64,000 nucleotides of DNA, from NCBI GenBank assembly GCA_030411725.1, contig MU839830.1:1674001-1738000 (forward strand), in the 5' to 3' direction. How positions within the stretch are numbered: the stretch's first letter is position 1; each line of letters begins with the position of its first letter. A model generated the notes under the pieces. It did not search any database. It was not told the DNA's origin and saw only the letters and a list, made by a program, of their open reading frames with translations. Shown here one piece after another: positions 52,789 through 63,682 of the stretch. Both the position numbers and the translations under genes were made by a program. This DNA is from Echria macrotheca (taxonomy: Eukaryota > Ascomycota > Sordariomycetes > Sordariales > Schizotheciaceae).

Positions 52789-54657
52789 TGTAGCTATTAG
52801 GGTATTCGACACGACTGAGGTGGAGATTGAATGGGTATAGAGATGAAAGCTGCCGAACTCTAGGAACTGTACTGCTGGGATGGTGGGATGAAAGGAGGTG
52901 GGACAAGGACGGGATGCCGCGAGCGGGTATATATAGGTATTAACGAAAATCTACAGTTACAATGTGCCTGTCTCGGAGGCTGCCGTGGACCGCAGATCAA
53001 GCAATCCACACCGTCTCCCCAGGGTCCGGATCGCGACTGCACACACTATCCCGGGGCGACTCCATTCGTCATGATCTAATAATCAGTGTCAAATCGGGGA
53101 CCAGGGGAGGCAGATGACAAGCAAGCAAGCTCTCTCTCTGCACTGCGGGTTTCATAAGCGGATGTCGCAGAAGGGACGCTGATTCATCCCTTACAGCTAC
53201 TCCGCAAGCTCCGCTTTCCCACGCTCTCTCTCCAATCTTTGAAAGAAACTGCTTGAAGAAGGCCGGCATCATTTCCCAAGAAGCAACTGCCCCTCATCGA
53301 CGCCAATGGCGCATGGCAATGGCTCGAACCCCGCCGGAGGGACGGGACCCTTGTCCCCTTTGCTACATGTAGACCACTAACAAGATGGCCCGTGCTTGAC
53401 AGCAAATTCTCGCAGTCAAAAAGTTAGTTGCGACCTCCGGGCACCAGCCAGCCAGCCGAACCTTAAAAACCGACCAGTGCTGAATAACAGCTGACAGCAA
53501 TTCCGTCAGCCCACACAACCACCGTCCACGATCTAAGATACGTCCACTTCATTCCCGATCTTGGTACCCCACGAGCAGCCTGCCTTTCCTGACTAAACGA
53601 GTTTTGAATGAGGCCCAGAAAATAGTTCCCACTCTAGTATGTACTCTAGAATACTCTATGGAGCAGCAGCAACTGTATCCCGCAACAATATCATGGACGG
53701 ACGCCGAGGACTCGAGGAGGATGATGTGTTCCTGATAAGGCTGCAACCCACACAGCAACATCCCCTCATCCCATCCCCGTCCCCGTCCCTGTCCCCTTCC
53801 CCGTCCCCCTTTCCTGCTGCTGCAGGTCTTGGAAACAAATATGACAGGCTGACAGCAAAACTGAAAGCAAATGGAGACCAACTCCGCAACTCGTCCGTGT
53901 CGCGGATCACTCGCGGCCGGCGAGCGGCGGGGAGACCCAGAGCTCGGACGGACGAAACGTTGCGTTTTGTGATCTTGATTCTTGACCCGGCCTTTCCTTA
54001 CTCAGCTGCACCGCGATTGTTATACCCGGACGTATCACGGCATTTGTCTCTCTCTCTCTCGTCTCCCTCACCGTGGGGTGCGTAATGTATTGTACAATCC
54101 TTTGGTCGTCCGATCTTCCTATCTACACGCTGAAGATGATGACCGGATCTGTATGGACATTACTTACCCCCATGGGAGTTTTTGTCTGCCCTGACCCAAT
54201 CCTCCGGCTCTTTTTATGGAGTTGACCCGTATCCGTGGGTCGGTTGCGGATAGCGGCTCGATCCAGCGGATAACGGCTCGTTCAACGGATGAAGAACGGC
54301 TGCGAGGTTGTTATCCCCACAACGAATCCGACAACTCAGTGGTTTTGGTTCGGAATCTTGCCGAACTTTTGTTTCCCCCTTCCCCCCTCTTAGGCCCGTG
54401 TCCCCTCATGCTTACGTCTCACACGTCGATCAGAGATTCATGTTTGACTTGGCCATCCCGCTCTCACACGGAATGTTACTCAGAACCTCAGCAATTTTAT
54501 GTTTTCTTTCTTGCTGTCAAGATCTATAATGCGGCTCCAAAACTCCAATAATGCACCATCCCAAAACGCCGCAATGCTCCATGTTACCCGATGCAGGTCT
54601 CGTCAACCTTCCAAGAATACACACACCCAGTGCCGCTCAGACCGTTTCAATCCTCTC
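52789..54657. other. long intergenic region with simple repeats and CGG-pair sites
   Basis: About 1.9 kb. It contains a CCCGTC/CCCT pyrimidine tract (about 53768-53815), a TCTC tract (about 54047-54060), and three CGG-spaced motifs at 54247-54299 described separately. No protein gene is supported. Confidence 0.5.
54247..54299. promoter_or_regulatory. three phased CGG-N-CGG motifs
   Basis: CGGATAGCGG (54247-54256) and CGGATAACGG (54267-54276) are CGG pairs with a 4-bp spacer starting exactly 20 bp apart. CGGATGAAGAACGG (54286-54299) follows after 19 bp with an 8-bp spacer. CGG direct pairs are typical of Zn(II)2Cys6 factor sites. The target gene is unclear, as the nearest starts are over 1.4 kb away. 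Confidence 0.35.
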
Positions 54658-56067
54658 TCAAAACTTCAATACAGGTATCCGCCGGTACACCAACCACCGT
54701 GACATCACATAGAGGCCAGTTCCGATTAAGATCGATGTCGCCGCGAACGCCATGGTACCCTTCCACCTAGCTTCCGTGTACCCATTCACAATCGCACCCG
54801 CAATGGGCGTGCCAATCAGGAGTGCTATGCCGTTAAGCAAAAAGTTAACACCCATTCTGGCCCCCACCCGGCTCATATCTGGCGACATCGAGACAACAAC
54901 CGACGGCGTCAAGCTCACGACGCCACCCGACAGAGCGCCGTACAACAGCGCAAAGACCACGGCTCCTGCTGTGTCGTGGATACCGAACCACCCATAGCAT
55001 ACGGCTGCGGTTCCCGCCATGCAGATAGTCAGGACATTGAGGGCACCAAAGCGGTCGGCCAGCGCGTTAGGAACAATGCGACCAAAGATAGAGCCCGCGT
55101 TCAACAGCGTGACCAGGTACGGTGCGAAGTCGGGCGAAGAGATGTGGTGCGAGGTCGCGAACAGTGAAATGTAGAAGAATGGGACGTAGAGCGCCATGAA
55201 CGAGAAGAAACCAGCAACGCTAAACGTTATAAAGGGCAGGTCTCTCACGGCCGTGGAGTCGAACTCGGCGCGGCGCCCGCTCGGCGGCAGACGGGGCCGC
55301 ATGAAGATGAGCGGCACGATCGATAGGCCGAGCAAAATGAAGGCAATGACACGCGTCGCCCATCCGAAGCCGACTCTTTGCTCAAGCTGAGTGAAGATGA
55401 TAGGGAAGACGATGCCGGCCAGAGGCGAGCCGGCGCTGGACACTCCTATGACCAGCGACCGGTGCCGCGCAAAGTACTGGCTGAGTACGCCGGTTGCGGG
55501 CAGGAACAGGAGCCCCATCCCGATCCCTATACAGAAGCCCTGCGCTAGCAGGAACTGCCAATACGCCTTGCAGATGGACGTCATGAACAGGCCGAAGATG
55601 ACCATGAACAAGCCGGTGCGCATCATGGCCTGGAAGTATCCCGCGTCGAAGAGGGGACCCGAAACGATGCCGACGAGCAGCAGCAGGGCTGCCTGGAGGG
55701 ACCCAATCCACGAGATGTCAGAGGCCGAGCTGTCGGGGAGCCTGACTTCTTCATAGTACGCCTGGAAGACGCCGAACGAGTTGATCACGCCCCACGTGGC
55801 GATGAGAAGCACGAAGGCGCCGAGGACCTGCAGCCAAGCTGTGAGACCGCCGTCCGGGGGTGCATTTCCTGCTGGAGGGTTGGGTGTTGTTGGTTGGCCA
55901 TCTGCTTGCTCAATGTCTGTCGTGTCTGATGTATCTTCCTCCTTGGTGGGTTCTCGCGGAGGGAGGCGAGTGCCGTCTTCGACGTCTTTCTCGTTTAGGG
56001 GGAGGTCGGTGGTGCGGTCAGTATCGGACGCATCTGACGGCCTGGTAATCTGCCTTTCTCGGTCCAT
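54658..56067 (-). CDS. MFS transporter of the monocarboxylate-transporter (MCT-like) group
   Basis: A single exon encodes 469 aa. A long acidic cytosolic N terminus (about 85 residues, many Asp/Glu/Thr) precedes the group signature PPDGGLTAWLQVLGAFVLL. About twelve hydrophobic helices follow, with the conserved loop YFARHRSLVIGVSSAGSPLAG after helix 4 and FGRIVPNALADRFG in the second half. These features define the fungal MCT-like major facilitator family, whose members move monocarboxylates, riboflavin or other small acids; the substrate here is unknown. The start is the only ATG before the helices that gives a sensible N terminus. The C-terminal tail is short (VYRRIPVLKF). Confidence 0.88.
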   Translation of the reverse strand: MDRERQITRPSDASDTDRTTDLPLNEKDVEDGTRLPPREPTKEEDTSDTTDIEQADGQPTTPNPPAGNAPPDGGLTAWLQVLGAFVLLIATWGVINSFGVFQAYYEEVRLPDSSASDISWIGSLQAALLLLVGIVSGPLFDAGYFQAMMRTGLFMVIFGLFMTSICKAYWQFLLAQGFCIGIGMGLLFLPATGVLSQYFARHRSLVIGVSSAGSPLAGIVFPIIFTQLEQRVGFGWATRVIAFILLGLSIVPLIFMRPRLPPSGRRAEFDSTAVRDLPFITFSVAGFFSFMALYVPFFYISLFATSHHISSPDFAPYLVTLLNAGSIFGRIVPNALADRFGALNVLTICMAGTAAVCYGWFGIHDTAGAVVFALLYGALSGGVVSLTPSVVVSMSPDMSRVGARMGVNFLLNGIALLIGTPIAGAIVNGYTEARWKGTMAFAATSILIGTGLYVMSRWLVYRRIPVLKF

Positions 56068-58106
56068 TCTGTCACCGACTGTGATTGCGTTATCGACTCC
56101 GAATCGTCCCAGTAAATCGTCCCCAGTAATGTATTAGTCGGCGACGTCGTTGTCGATCTGAGGTTGGATATGGATCCGAGCTGTCTCAAGCCATGCGAGT
56201 CGGGAGACTTTTGTATCTAGTGATGAGTCTCCCGGCTTACGAGGCTAGGTCTCTGCAGTGTATGGTGTATTTCCAATCGTCTCGGTGTTTATTGGGTTTA
56301 TGTCGCTCTTGCGTGCTTCGTGCAGTCGGAGTTATGAGCCACCCACCCTGCCAGTTACCGGGCAAGTTTTGTGTGACCTTGCCCCTGGGAGGGTAAGAAG
56401 GTAAAGGTGTGGGCTTTGCAGGTTTTGGCTCAAGGTGGAATTACCAAGCAACAGCTCGACGGGGTGCTGGTACAGTCTCGACTTGGGAATATGCTACAAT
56501 GTCTCTTCACGATATGGCGAAACACGAAACGAGAGAGGAGAGGAAAAGAAGAAAGGCCGGGTTTGCGCGAGCTAGTGCTAGGAGATAGATAATGAAGGTC
56601 CCGGGGAGTTGGATACGACTCTACCTTTTTGTTGCACCAACGAAAACACCCCTCATTTCGGGGGGAAGCGAGGGAAGGAGCTTCTGGATGATGGATCCCG
56701 TAGTGGGCGGGACTGCGAGTTCGGGGCTAGTTCCGCCGCTGGAAGGAACAGGTGCGGTCGGTAGATGCAAGCCCTACGATGGTGCTCCTTCCTTGAGCAT
56801 GGACCCTGGCAAACGGCCCGCGAAGACGCTCCAGACCTGTTCTGTGGCAACTTGTTGGTGATATGTAGGTGACTCTGTTCTCCGTATGCAGTTCTCTATC
56901 CGGGGGCGGAAAGACGCCGCGCTTGGCCCAAGCAAGTACTGTGGTAACATCCATGGGCAAGGACCCGGGGCGCTCGCGTCTTCGCGCTTTCAACACCTTG
57001 TAAGGAAGCCATGGGACTGGCCAAATTCCGAGAAGGAGGTAAAATAGGTCTAGACCCAACTACACGTGCTGTTTCACGAGCTGTGCTTGTAAAGTGTTGC
57101 GGGAAAACGTTTTTGCTTGGCGGCATCGTCGGTTGGTAGGGGAGGTGATTACTGAACGCCCACCAGAGCACCCCCGAGTTGCTTGGAAAGACAATGCCGA
57201 GTATATGTCAGCATCTTCTTTTGCTATAGTTTTCTAACATTCCCATCATGTTGGCATCACATTTCCTTGCAAATCGAGGTATCGTGAGTTCAAGCCCGGC
57301 ATGGCGATGGTTTGACAGGTCGGTGGGAACTGCAAAGTCGAGAAGCATGCAGCCGGGTCTCGGCATGCCGGCGCCGAGGAAAAGATGATCCGCAGCCCGG
57401 CAGCTCCCCAACCGCTCGCTGGGGTGCCGGCTTCCGACTTGGGTGGGTTCGGCATGGTCTATGCTGCACGGTCCTTGGTATACGCACCCAGATACGCATT
57501 TCTCGGTGTCCAAATACGCATTGTTTCCCTTAAGCGGATTGTATGCAGAGAGTTTCGTGTATATATTTGCTGGTCTGGACTTTGAAGGTTGTTCATCACA
57601 CCCCTTCGCAATGTGTTGAGTTTCTGGGTAGACCACAGGAACTCCGGGGCAGTTTGTATCGCAGATCCTCACCCACGAAGATTGCTTGTATATCCTGTTT
57701 CTGTCAGTTCTCAAGCCATCGACTCACAAAACATGGACGACAATGGCTTGATGTCAACTTCAACTTTGCTACAGCTAGCTACACCATGCAATACCAACCC
57801 CAACAGCCATCTTCCCCCAATGCCTGAAAAATCTGGTAAACAACCAAGCAACACCAGTATGCTTCCAACATCAGCACTTTTCCACCTCAAATCCCCACGC
57901 CAAGGTAATAGGTAATAGTATCAACCCAACAGCAAACCGGTATCCCAACCCCAACTCCAAACCCAACCAACCCCTTGTCATCCCGTCCGAGTCCCATATA
58001 GATCCATCAAATCATTTCCAGGTCATCCAACCATCGCTTGTAGAGCTGTGAAAAGCGTAAGTTACAGAGGTGTGTATATATGTCGTCTGATTAAGAGGGG
58101 ATGATA
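56068..58106. other. long intergenic region upstream of the MFS gene
   Basis: About 2 kb. It contains the MFS promoter and the 3' flank of the PPxY gene. Frames of 60-170 codons occur but show no motif or exon structure. Nothing further is seen. Confidence 0.5.
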
Positions 58107-59542
58107 TCATGGCCTGGCGCTCGACGGATCAATCACAATCTGCGGCAGCCGGCTCAGCCGTAACGAGGGCAGATGGGGTACGAGATCCGAACTCCTAGAA
58201 GTCCGCCGTTCTTCTGGCGTCGTGTGCGCCGCCAGGTCCTCCATATGCGCCGACAACCGGTTATTTCGTCTCTGCGCCGGACCGGGGCCAGGGTAATCCG
58301 GCGGCGGTTCGGGGTACGGGCTGTTGCGTCCCGAATGGACTGGCGTGATATCGTCCAGGCTGACCTCGTCATACCCCGGCGGCGGCATGGCCGAGTCGCC
58401 AAGGTCGGCATCCTCCGCATCAATAATCTCAGGGCTCGAGCCGGCGCGCGTCGAGGGTCGCGGTGTGTTGGCTCCTGAGTTTGCCCTTGATCGTACCGGT
58501 CCCACACTAGCAAGGCTAATATGGCTACCCGTAGTAGCCAAGCCCGGTGACTCCAGTGGCCCATCGTTACTTCGCGCGGTGTCGATACTGAGGGCTGAGG
58601 CGCTCCGCTCCCGACGATGAAATAGGCTCTCTGCACCCGTGTTGGTGCTCTGGGCAATGCTGGCGGCGTCACTCAGCAGCCCGACGCGCTCGCTCTCGGT
58701 GCTGTTGGCACGGATCCGCGTGCCATCGGCCCTGGCCACTCCCAAGTCGGCGTACGACACGCTGCTGACGGCACGCTGCCTTGTATCGCGGATCCGCTCG
58801 TGCTCGCCGCGGAGCTCCTCAATCTCACGCACGTTACGGTCAGCCACGGTGCGCCCCTGCTCCCGTAGTTCCTCGAGCGCCACGAGATTACCGGCATCAC
58901 GGGCTTCCCGACGCAGGCGCCGCCGCTCCTCGCGCTCGGCGATCTGGCGCCGCCTAGTCGCACGAATCTGATACAGTGCGTCCATCTCCGACTCCCGCAA
59001 CGATTCCTCGGTCTCGGCCGTCGGTAACTCCACCACCATGTCGATGCCATCGCGCTCGCCCTCCCTGCCGAGAACCTGCTCGCTCTCGTCGGGTTTGGGT
59101 CGGTAGACGGGGAGCGTCATGACGCTGCGCACGGATACGTTACGGTTCGGCGCGGTCTGCGTCGCGGCCGGGGCGGCGCCACCGTTCTCTCCCGATGCAT
59201 CGTTCACTCGGTCGGCTTGTGTCCGTTGTGACTCCTCATCGTGGCCGGCCTGCTCATAACTGTGGGGTTTTCGATACTCGGGCACTTTCCAGTCGGTCCA
59301 TAGCCGTTTGAGAAAGGGGGTTGGTATGTATTTGGGGTTCGGGTGTCGACTGCGGAGCGTCCGGACCAGGACGAGGGTGCCGATCACAGCCATGACGCCG
59401 ACGACGATGCCCGCTACGGCCTGCAGCAGCAAGCTTGGTGAGTTGCTAGAATCCGAGAAACCATCGTGGAACGACTTACAATGCTTGCGGCGCTGGGCCC
59501 TTTATTGTCCCTGGGCCGCAATCTCGTTGTCGCGGGGTCCAT
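58107..59542 (-). CDS. single-pass membrane protein with PPxY motifs, putative Rsp5-adaptor-like
   Basis: Exons 59542-59480 and 59420-58107 give 458 aa. After a short luminal N terminus (MDPATTRLRPRD) one helix AVAGIVVGVMAVIGTLVLV (residues 22-40) is followed by a long, mainly disordered cytosolic part. It has a strongly charged coiled-coil stretch (RRRQIAEREERRRLRREARD and QGRTVADRNVREIEELRGEH, about residues 180-240), Ser-rich segments, and two WW-ligand motifs, PPPGYDEV and PPPDYPGP. PPxY motifs recruit Nedd4/Rsp5 ubiquitin ligases, so an adaptor role is a reasonable inference. An upstream in-frame ATG at 59611 would add 23 residues. The CTGCAG acceptor at 59421 is chosen because it keeps phase with the GTAAGT donor. 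Confidence 0.7.
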
Positions 59543-61153
59543 ATCCACGTCAGCAGCTCGTCGGTCAAACACCGGCGTCGCTATCCTCCACCAACCGGGC
59601 CACGTCGGCATGGTGGGCGAATTAGGGATTCGATGCTACGGCCGGGGTGGTTGGCTCTCGAGCAAAAGTGTCAATCGGGCGAGACAGTCGTCCTGCTGCT
59701 ATGAAGGACGGTACTGATGCATCTCGCTGAGCGTCGGGTCTGGCGGGCGCCCTTCGTTTCTTGGTCCCGTTTTCCTCGGGTTCTGCGAGCGGTCGAGACG
59801 TCAGCAGCGCAATCGTCAGCTTTGCGTTGGCGGATGCGCGATCAGCGTCGTAGCAAGCCCGAGGCGACAACGGGATTGGCACAGTCGGGCGGGTCGGTGG
59901 TCAGCAAAGTCGTCGAGGATTTCGCAGCGTCGAGACAGCAAATACGCAGTTGGGATTTGCAGCAGGAAAAAAAGACTGATAATGGAGGCAGCTTGGGTCG
60001 GCGGTAAAAGGGCAGCAGTCGGTCCATCCACGATGTCAGATTTCCTGCCTGCGAGGCACGAAGGATCCTCCGCGTGAGGCTGCTCGGCTGCGGTGGGGGG
60101 CAGCCAAGCAGGGGTTGGGTGGGCAGTGCGGACCAAAGCTTGAACTGGAACTGATCCCCACGTTCCCACGTCACTGGCAAAACACACGACTTGGGTAAAT
60201 GGTGCGAGTGAGACTCTGTGGTAACCGCACGACGCCGTATCTGGTGAGAGGCGATTCGCAGGAAACCGAAGACCGTACTCTGTACTTCCGTATAATGTTG
60301 ACATACTGATATTCAGCGAATCCCCTAGAGAGAGCGGGGCCTAGCCACGACGGCGGGGTGGTTGGGGATTCCATCACCAGCAAGGAACACAGGGCAGGCC
60401 CGGTGCAATACGGGACGCCGTGACAGCTGTTCGCATCTCTATCGGCCCTCATCAAATATTGGGGGCCGTAATCCGTCCTGTTCTTCAGCTCGCAGCCTAG
60501 CACAAATGACGGCAGCCGGCTGGAATCACTTTACAAACTGGATTCCGAGTGGTTGTTGGCCGCGCCACGGGTTTGCAGCCAGCTGCCACCGCCACAGTTT
60601 TACAAGATTCGACTCGGCGCCATTGCGGCTGGTCTTCGCAGAGGAATAAAAGGGTTGCCTATCACCAATTGCCTGCCTTGCTTTGCATCTGCAGAGGCTG
60701 TGTCTCTTTTGGATGAATCTTCCGAACTGTTTCGATCACGCCGCATCCGCCGTGCGTGGGCCGAATTCCCCGGATTTTTCTGCATTGGGCCACGCTGACC
60801 AACGACAAGTTGAGGAGCCAGTTTCACATCCAGCTCCATAACATCACGCTCCGTGGCACACGGCGCGTATGGCACACCTATATTTACTCCGTCCTGCGTC
60901 ATAGTTTCTGGGAAGGACCTAAAGCGCTGGAGAGTCTGGAGAACCACCAAACCTGTGACACCAAGTTTCGATTTCGATGTAGAGCCGCCGAAACGTTGGT
61001 TTTCCACTTTTGCGTCGCCACTGGCGCTGATGAGCCGATGATGCCGTTCCGAAAGCGGACGATTCCGGGTCGGGGTCCCACTCGGCACCGGCATTGCATC
61101 ATTGTTCCGGGCCACGTCCCGACCGGAGTCTTGATCCCACAACATTTGTTGTC
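59543..61153. promoter_or_regulatory. divergent region between the PPxY gene and the RraA-like gene
   Basis: About 1.6 kb of promoter DNA for two divergent genes. No specific element or additional gene is supported on either strand. Confidence 0.5.
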
Positions 61154-62154
61154 ATGAGAATACTCGCGCCAGCTATTTTACTTCGGCGGGCGACTTTTAC
61201 AGCCCATTCTTGCTCTCTCTCAAGACCTTATCCAGCCGGTTTTCGACCACCCCATCCACCTCGGCTCTCGGCATTCTCGTCTTCGACGACCGCCATGTCC
61301 GGCCCGAGAGAGGAGGACCCGATTGTAAAGGCACTGCAGGGATACACAACGTAGCTTCACCCTACCTATCCTCTCACACAACTGGATCGGAGATATTCAC
61401 GCAGTGTAGTTGCGATGTCTCGGACGCGCTGTGCAAGCTCAAGTACCGCAACGGCGGCTTCCTCTCCGGCCTGACCATGTGGTCGCCGAAGCGGCAGGAG
61501 GGGGAGACCAAGATCGTCGGCCCGGCATATACCGTCCAGTACGTGCCGCTGGACGACCCGCGGGCGAAGCATCCTACGCATTATGTTGGTCTCCAATATT
61601 TTTATACACAGGATCGGTCGTTAAATCTTCGGAATCACAGATCGACTCGGTCCCCAAAGGTGCCGTGGTATTCGTCTCATGTCCACCCAGGACACCGAAT
61701 GCGGTGTATGGAGGTCTCATGTCGACGAGGGCGAAAGCCAGCGGCGCGGTTGGGTCCGTCATCGACGGACGGTTCCGCGACCTGCAGGAGCAGCGCGACT
61801 TGAACTTTCCGGTGCGTCGTCCCCTCCGATAAGGGTGTCGAGGTAGGTATGCCTCCCAGATACTGAAACGAGCAGATCTTCGCCCGCGACGTAGGCACCG
61901 CCCCGCCCGCCGAACTCCTAAAAGTCGCCGCCGTCAATGTGCCCGTCAAGCTGCAGACCGACGAGCAGGACATGACGATCCGGCCGGGCGACTACATCAT
62001 CGGCGACCTGAACGGCGTCGTCGTCCTGCCCAGGGAGCTGGCCGAGGCGGCGCTGCCGCTGATGGCGAAGCAGGTTGAGGCAGACTCGGCTATGGCTGTC
62101 GCGATTTCGGACGGTATGAGTTTCACCGAGGCGAGCAAGAGGTTTCGACCGTGA
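61154..62154 (+). CDS. RraA-like 4-hydroxy-4-methyl-2-oxoglutarate/oxaloacetate-type aldolase
   Basis: Exons 61154-61350, 61410-61584, 61641-61811 and 61876-62154 give 273 aa. Core motifs are SCDVSDAL-like (TCDVSDALCKL), GPAYTVQYV, STRAKASGAVGSVIDGRFRDL (read in pieces) and RPGDYIIGDLNGVVVLP, the metal and pyruvate-enolate site of the RraA/HMG-aldolase family; yeast YER010C is a homologue. It would cleave 4-hydroxy-4-methyl-2-oxoglutarate or decarboxylate oxaloacetate. The first 47 residues (MRILAPAILLRRATF, rich in Arg, Ser and Pro, no acids) look like a mitochondrial presequence. A second ATG at 61295 (MSGPREEDP) starts the conserved protein, so dual cytosolic and mitochondrial forms are possible. 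Confidence 0.85.
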
Positions 62155-63682
62155 TGGCGTGTGGCTTCTTCTGTGGTGGCATGTTGTCAAAGGTGAAGTA
62201 GTTGGTGATGTGCGATTGCGCAACTCTCTCCCATGACTGGATGAGAGTATATTCCTTCGATCGAACGATCGCAATTCTAATCCACGGGGGCTGCCGTTTA
62301 TTCTAGACCTTGGCATGAATCTGTTAGCTCATTTGCTTGTTAACCACGGCTCTGATAAGCCGACCAATGCCTGTCACCTTCGGTATAGAAGCGTTGAGTC
62401 AACTTGGCGACTAGCCTTTCTCGTCGTAGCACTAGATAATGGATTCCAATCTGGATATACCTCCAACTTGGGGTCATGCGCATCCTCATCGAACGCCAGA
62501 CCTTCGAAGCTCCGATGGGGAAACTCCAAGCAACCAGAGGCGAGCAGGGAAGCGGAATGCAGCACAAGAACATCCATGAGAAGCTCTGGTATTCCATTTA
62601 CAACGTTCTGTTTCCCAACGCAGGCGAGCTGCCGACTTCACCATATTTCGAAGTATCAGAGGATACTCCCGACGGTTCAGGGGACATTATCGACAATTTA
62701 CATGATTTCATTCCAGATTTCCTTGACCCAGACTCGTGGTCAAAACCAGGTACCTTATATTAGGTACCCGTTCGGGATTTAGACACCGATCATTCCGGTG
62801 ATACCCTACCTCCATCCGCGTCAGCACCTCTCATGACAAACCGTAGGTACCTACCTAGCCACGATGAATCAAACAAGGCGACTCTAGGAAAGTATATCCT
62901 ATTCAGACTGCGTTTATCCACGGAACAGCCTCTCGAGACAACGCGTTTGTCACACGGAAAGGGGGGGCAGAAGCAGAAGCAGCCATGGTGTATGTACACC
63001 ACCAACACACCGATGATAGATGATATTGAACAAGAGCATGAAGCAGGGACGGGACGGGTCTACCCCGACGCTTCAAGTCACTCAGATACTATATTTATTA
63101 CGAGAAATACGCTACCGCCTGGCAATCGCCGAGGACTTGTCTAGCAATTTGAGGGTCGCCGGCGTCTTTAGACCCCCCCCCAGGTTGGTTGCTAGATTGA
63201 GGCTGGAGTGCAACCGTTCCTCGGCTGCTAAAGCCCTCACCAGCATCGGATATGGTTTTCATTTGCAAACACCAAAGGTACAGCGAACAGTTTTGAAAAA
63301 GCCGCAATATTTGTTCTACTTACATATGGCTAATTCTGAGCCGACAGATGGCAAGTTTGTCTGCTAAAAAGAGTTTTGTCAGCGGTTCAAGGGGGTTTTG
63401 GTACCTACCTAGGTAGGTAGGCTGGCCTCCCTTTCTGAATCGGTGGATGCCCGCCTTTAGAGATCTCCGCCTTTAAGCTGAACCCGAGTCAGCCTTCGAT
63501 GTTGAGCTTTATTACACTGGTCGACGTCCAAGGACTCAAAAACAAATAGGTAGGTAGGAAGTTGTGTACAGGGATAACCCTATCACCTGCCAGTTTAAAA
63601 CACAAAGGGGCCACGAGAACGAGGGGCATTCTGCGTACCATCTTCGTCTAATCGAATATATTATCTAGATAACCTCCCCTTC
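62155..63682. other. intergenic region with a gene relic and TACCTA-type motifs
   Basis: About 1.5 kb. It includes the relic at 62476-62763 and several TACCTACCTA or AGGTAGGTAGG motifs (62843-62858, 63402-63421, 63549-63559). Nothing else is seen. Confidence 0.45.
62476..62763 (+). pseudogene. relic of a fungal C2H2-zinc-finger-associated protein C-terminal part
   Basis: A 95-codon frame contains HEKLWYSIYNVLFPNAGELP, TSPYFEVSEDTPDGSG and FIPDFLDPDSW. The pattern K-W-x-x-I-Y-x-I-L-F-P followed by P-S/T-P-Y-F/Y-E is, to my knowledge, typical of the region after the finger domain in many fungal C2H2-type regulatory proteins. No finger cysteines or histidines, start or exon structure are present upstream in frame, so I read it as a truncated relic. 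It could be the last exon of a divergent gene. Confidence 0.4.

Noticed and set aside
53305..53325. GGCTCGAACCCCGCC, resembling a reversed tRNA T arm
   Set aside because: Flanking DNA cannot form acceptor, D or anticodon stems on the minus strand.
62843..63559. TACCTACCTA/AGGTAGGTAGG motifs as possible transposon ends
   Set aside because: They recur singly in many gaps here (for example 25574, 41123) without bounded elements or target duplications; likely ordinary intergenic simple repeats.
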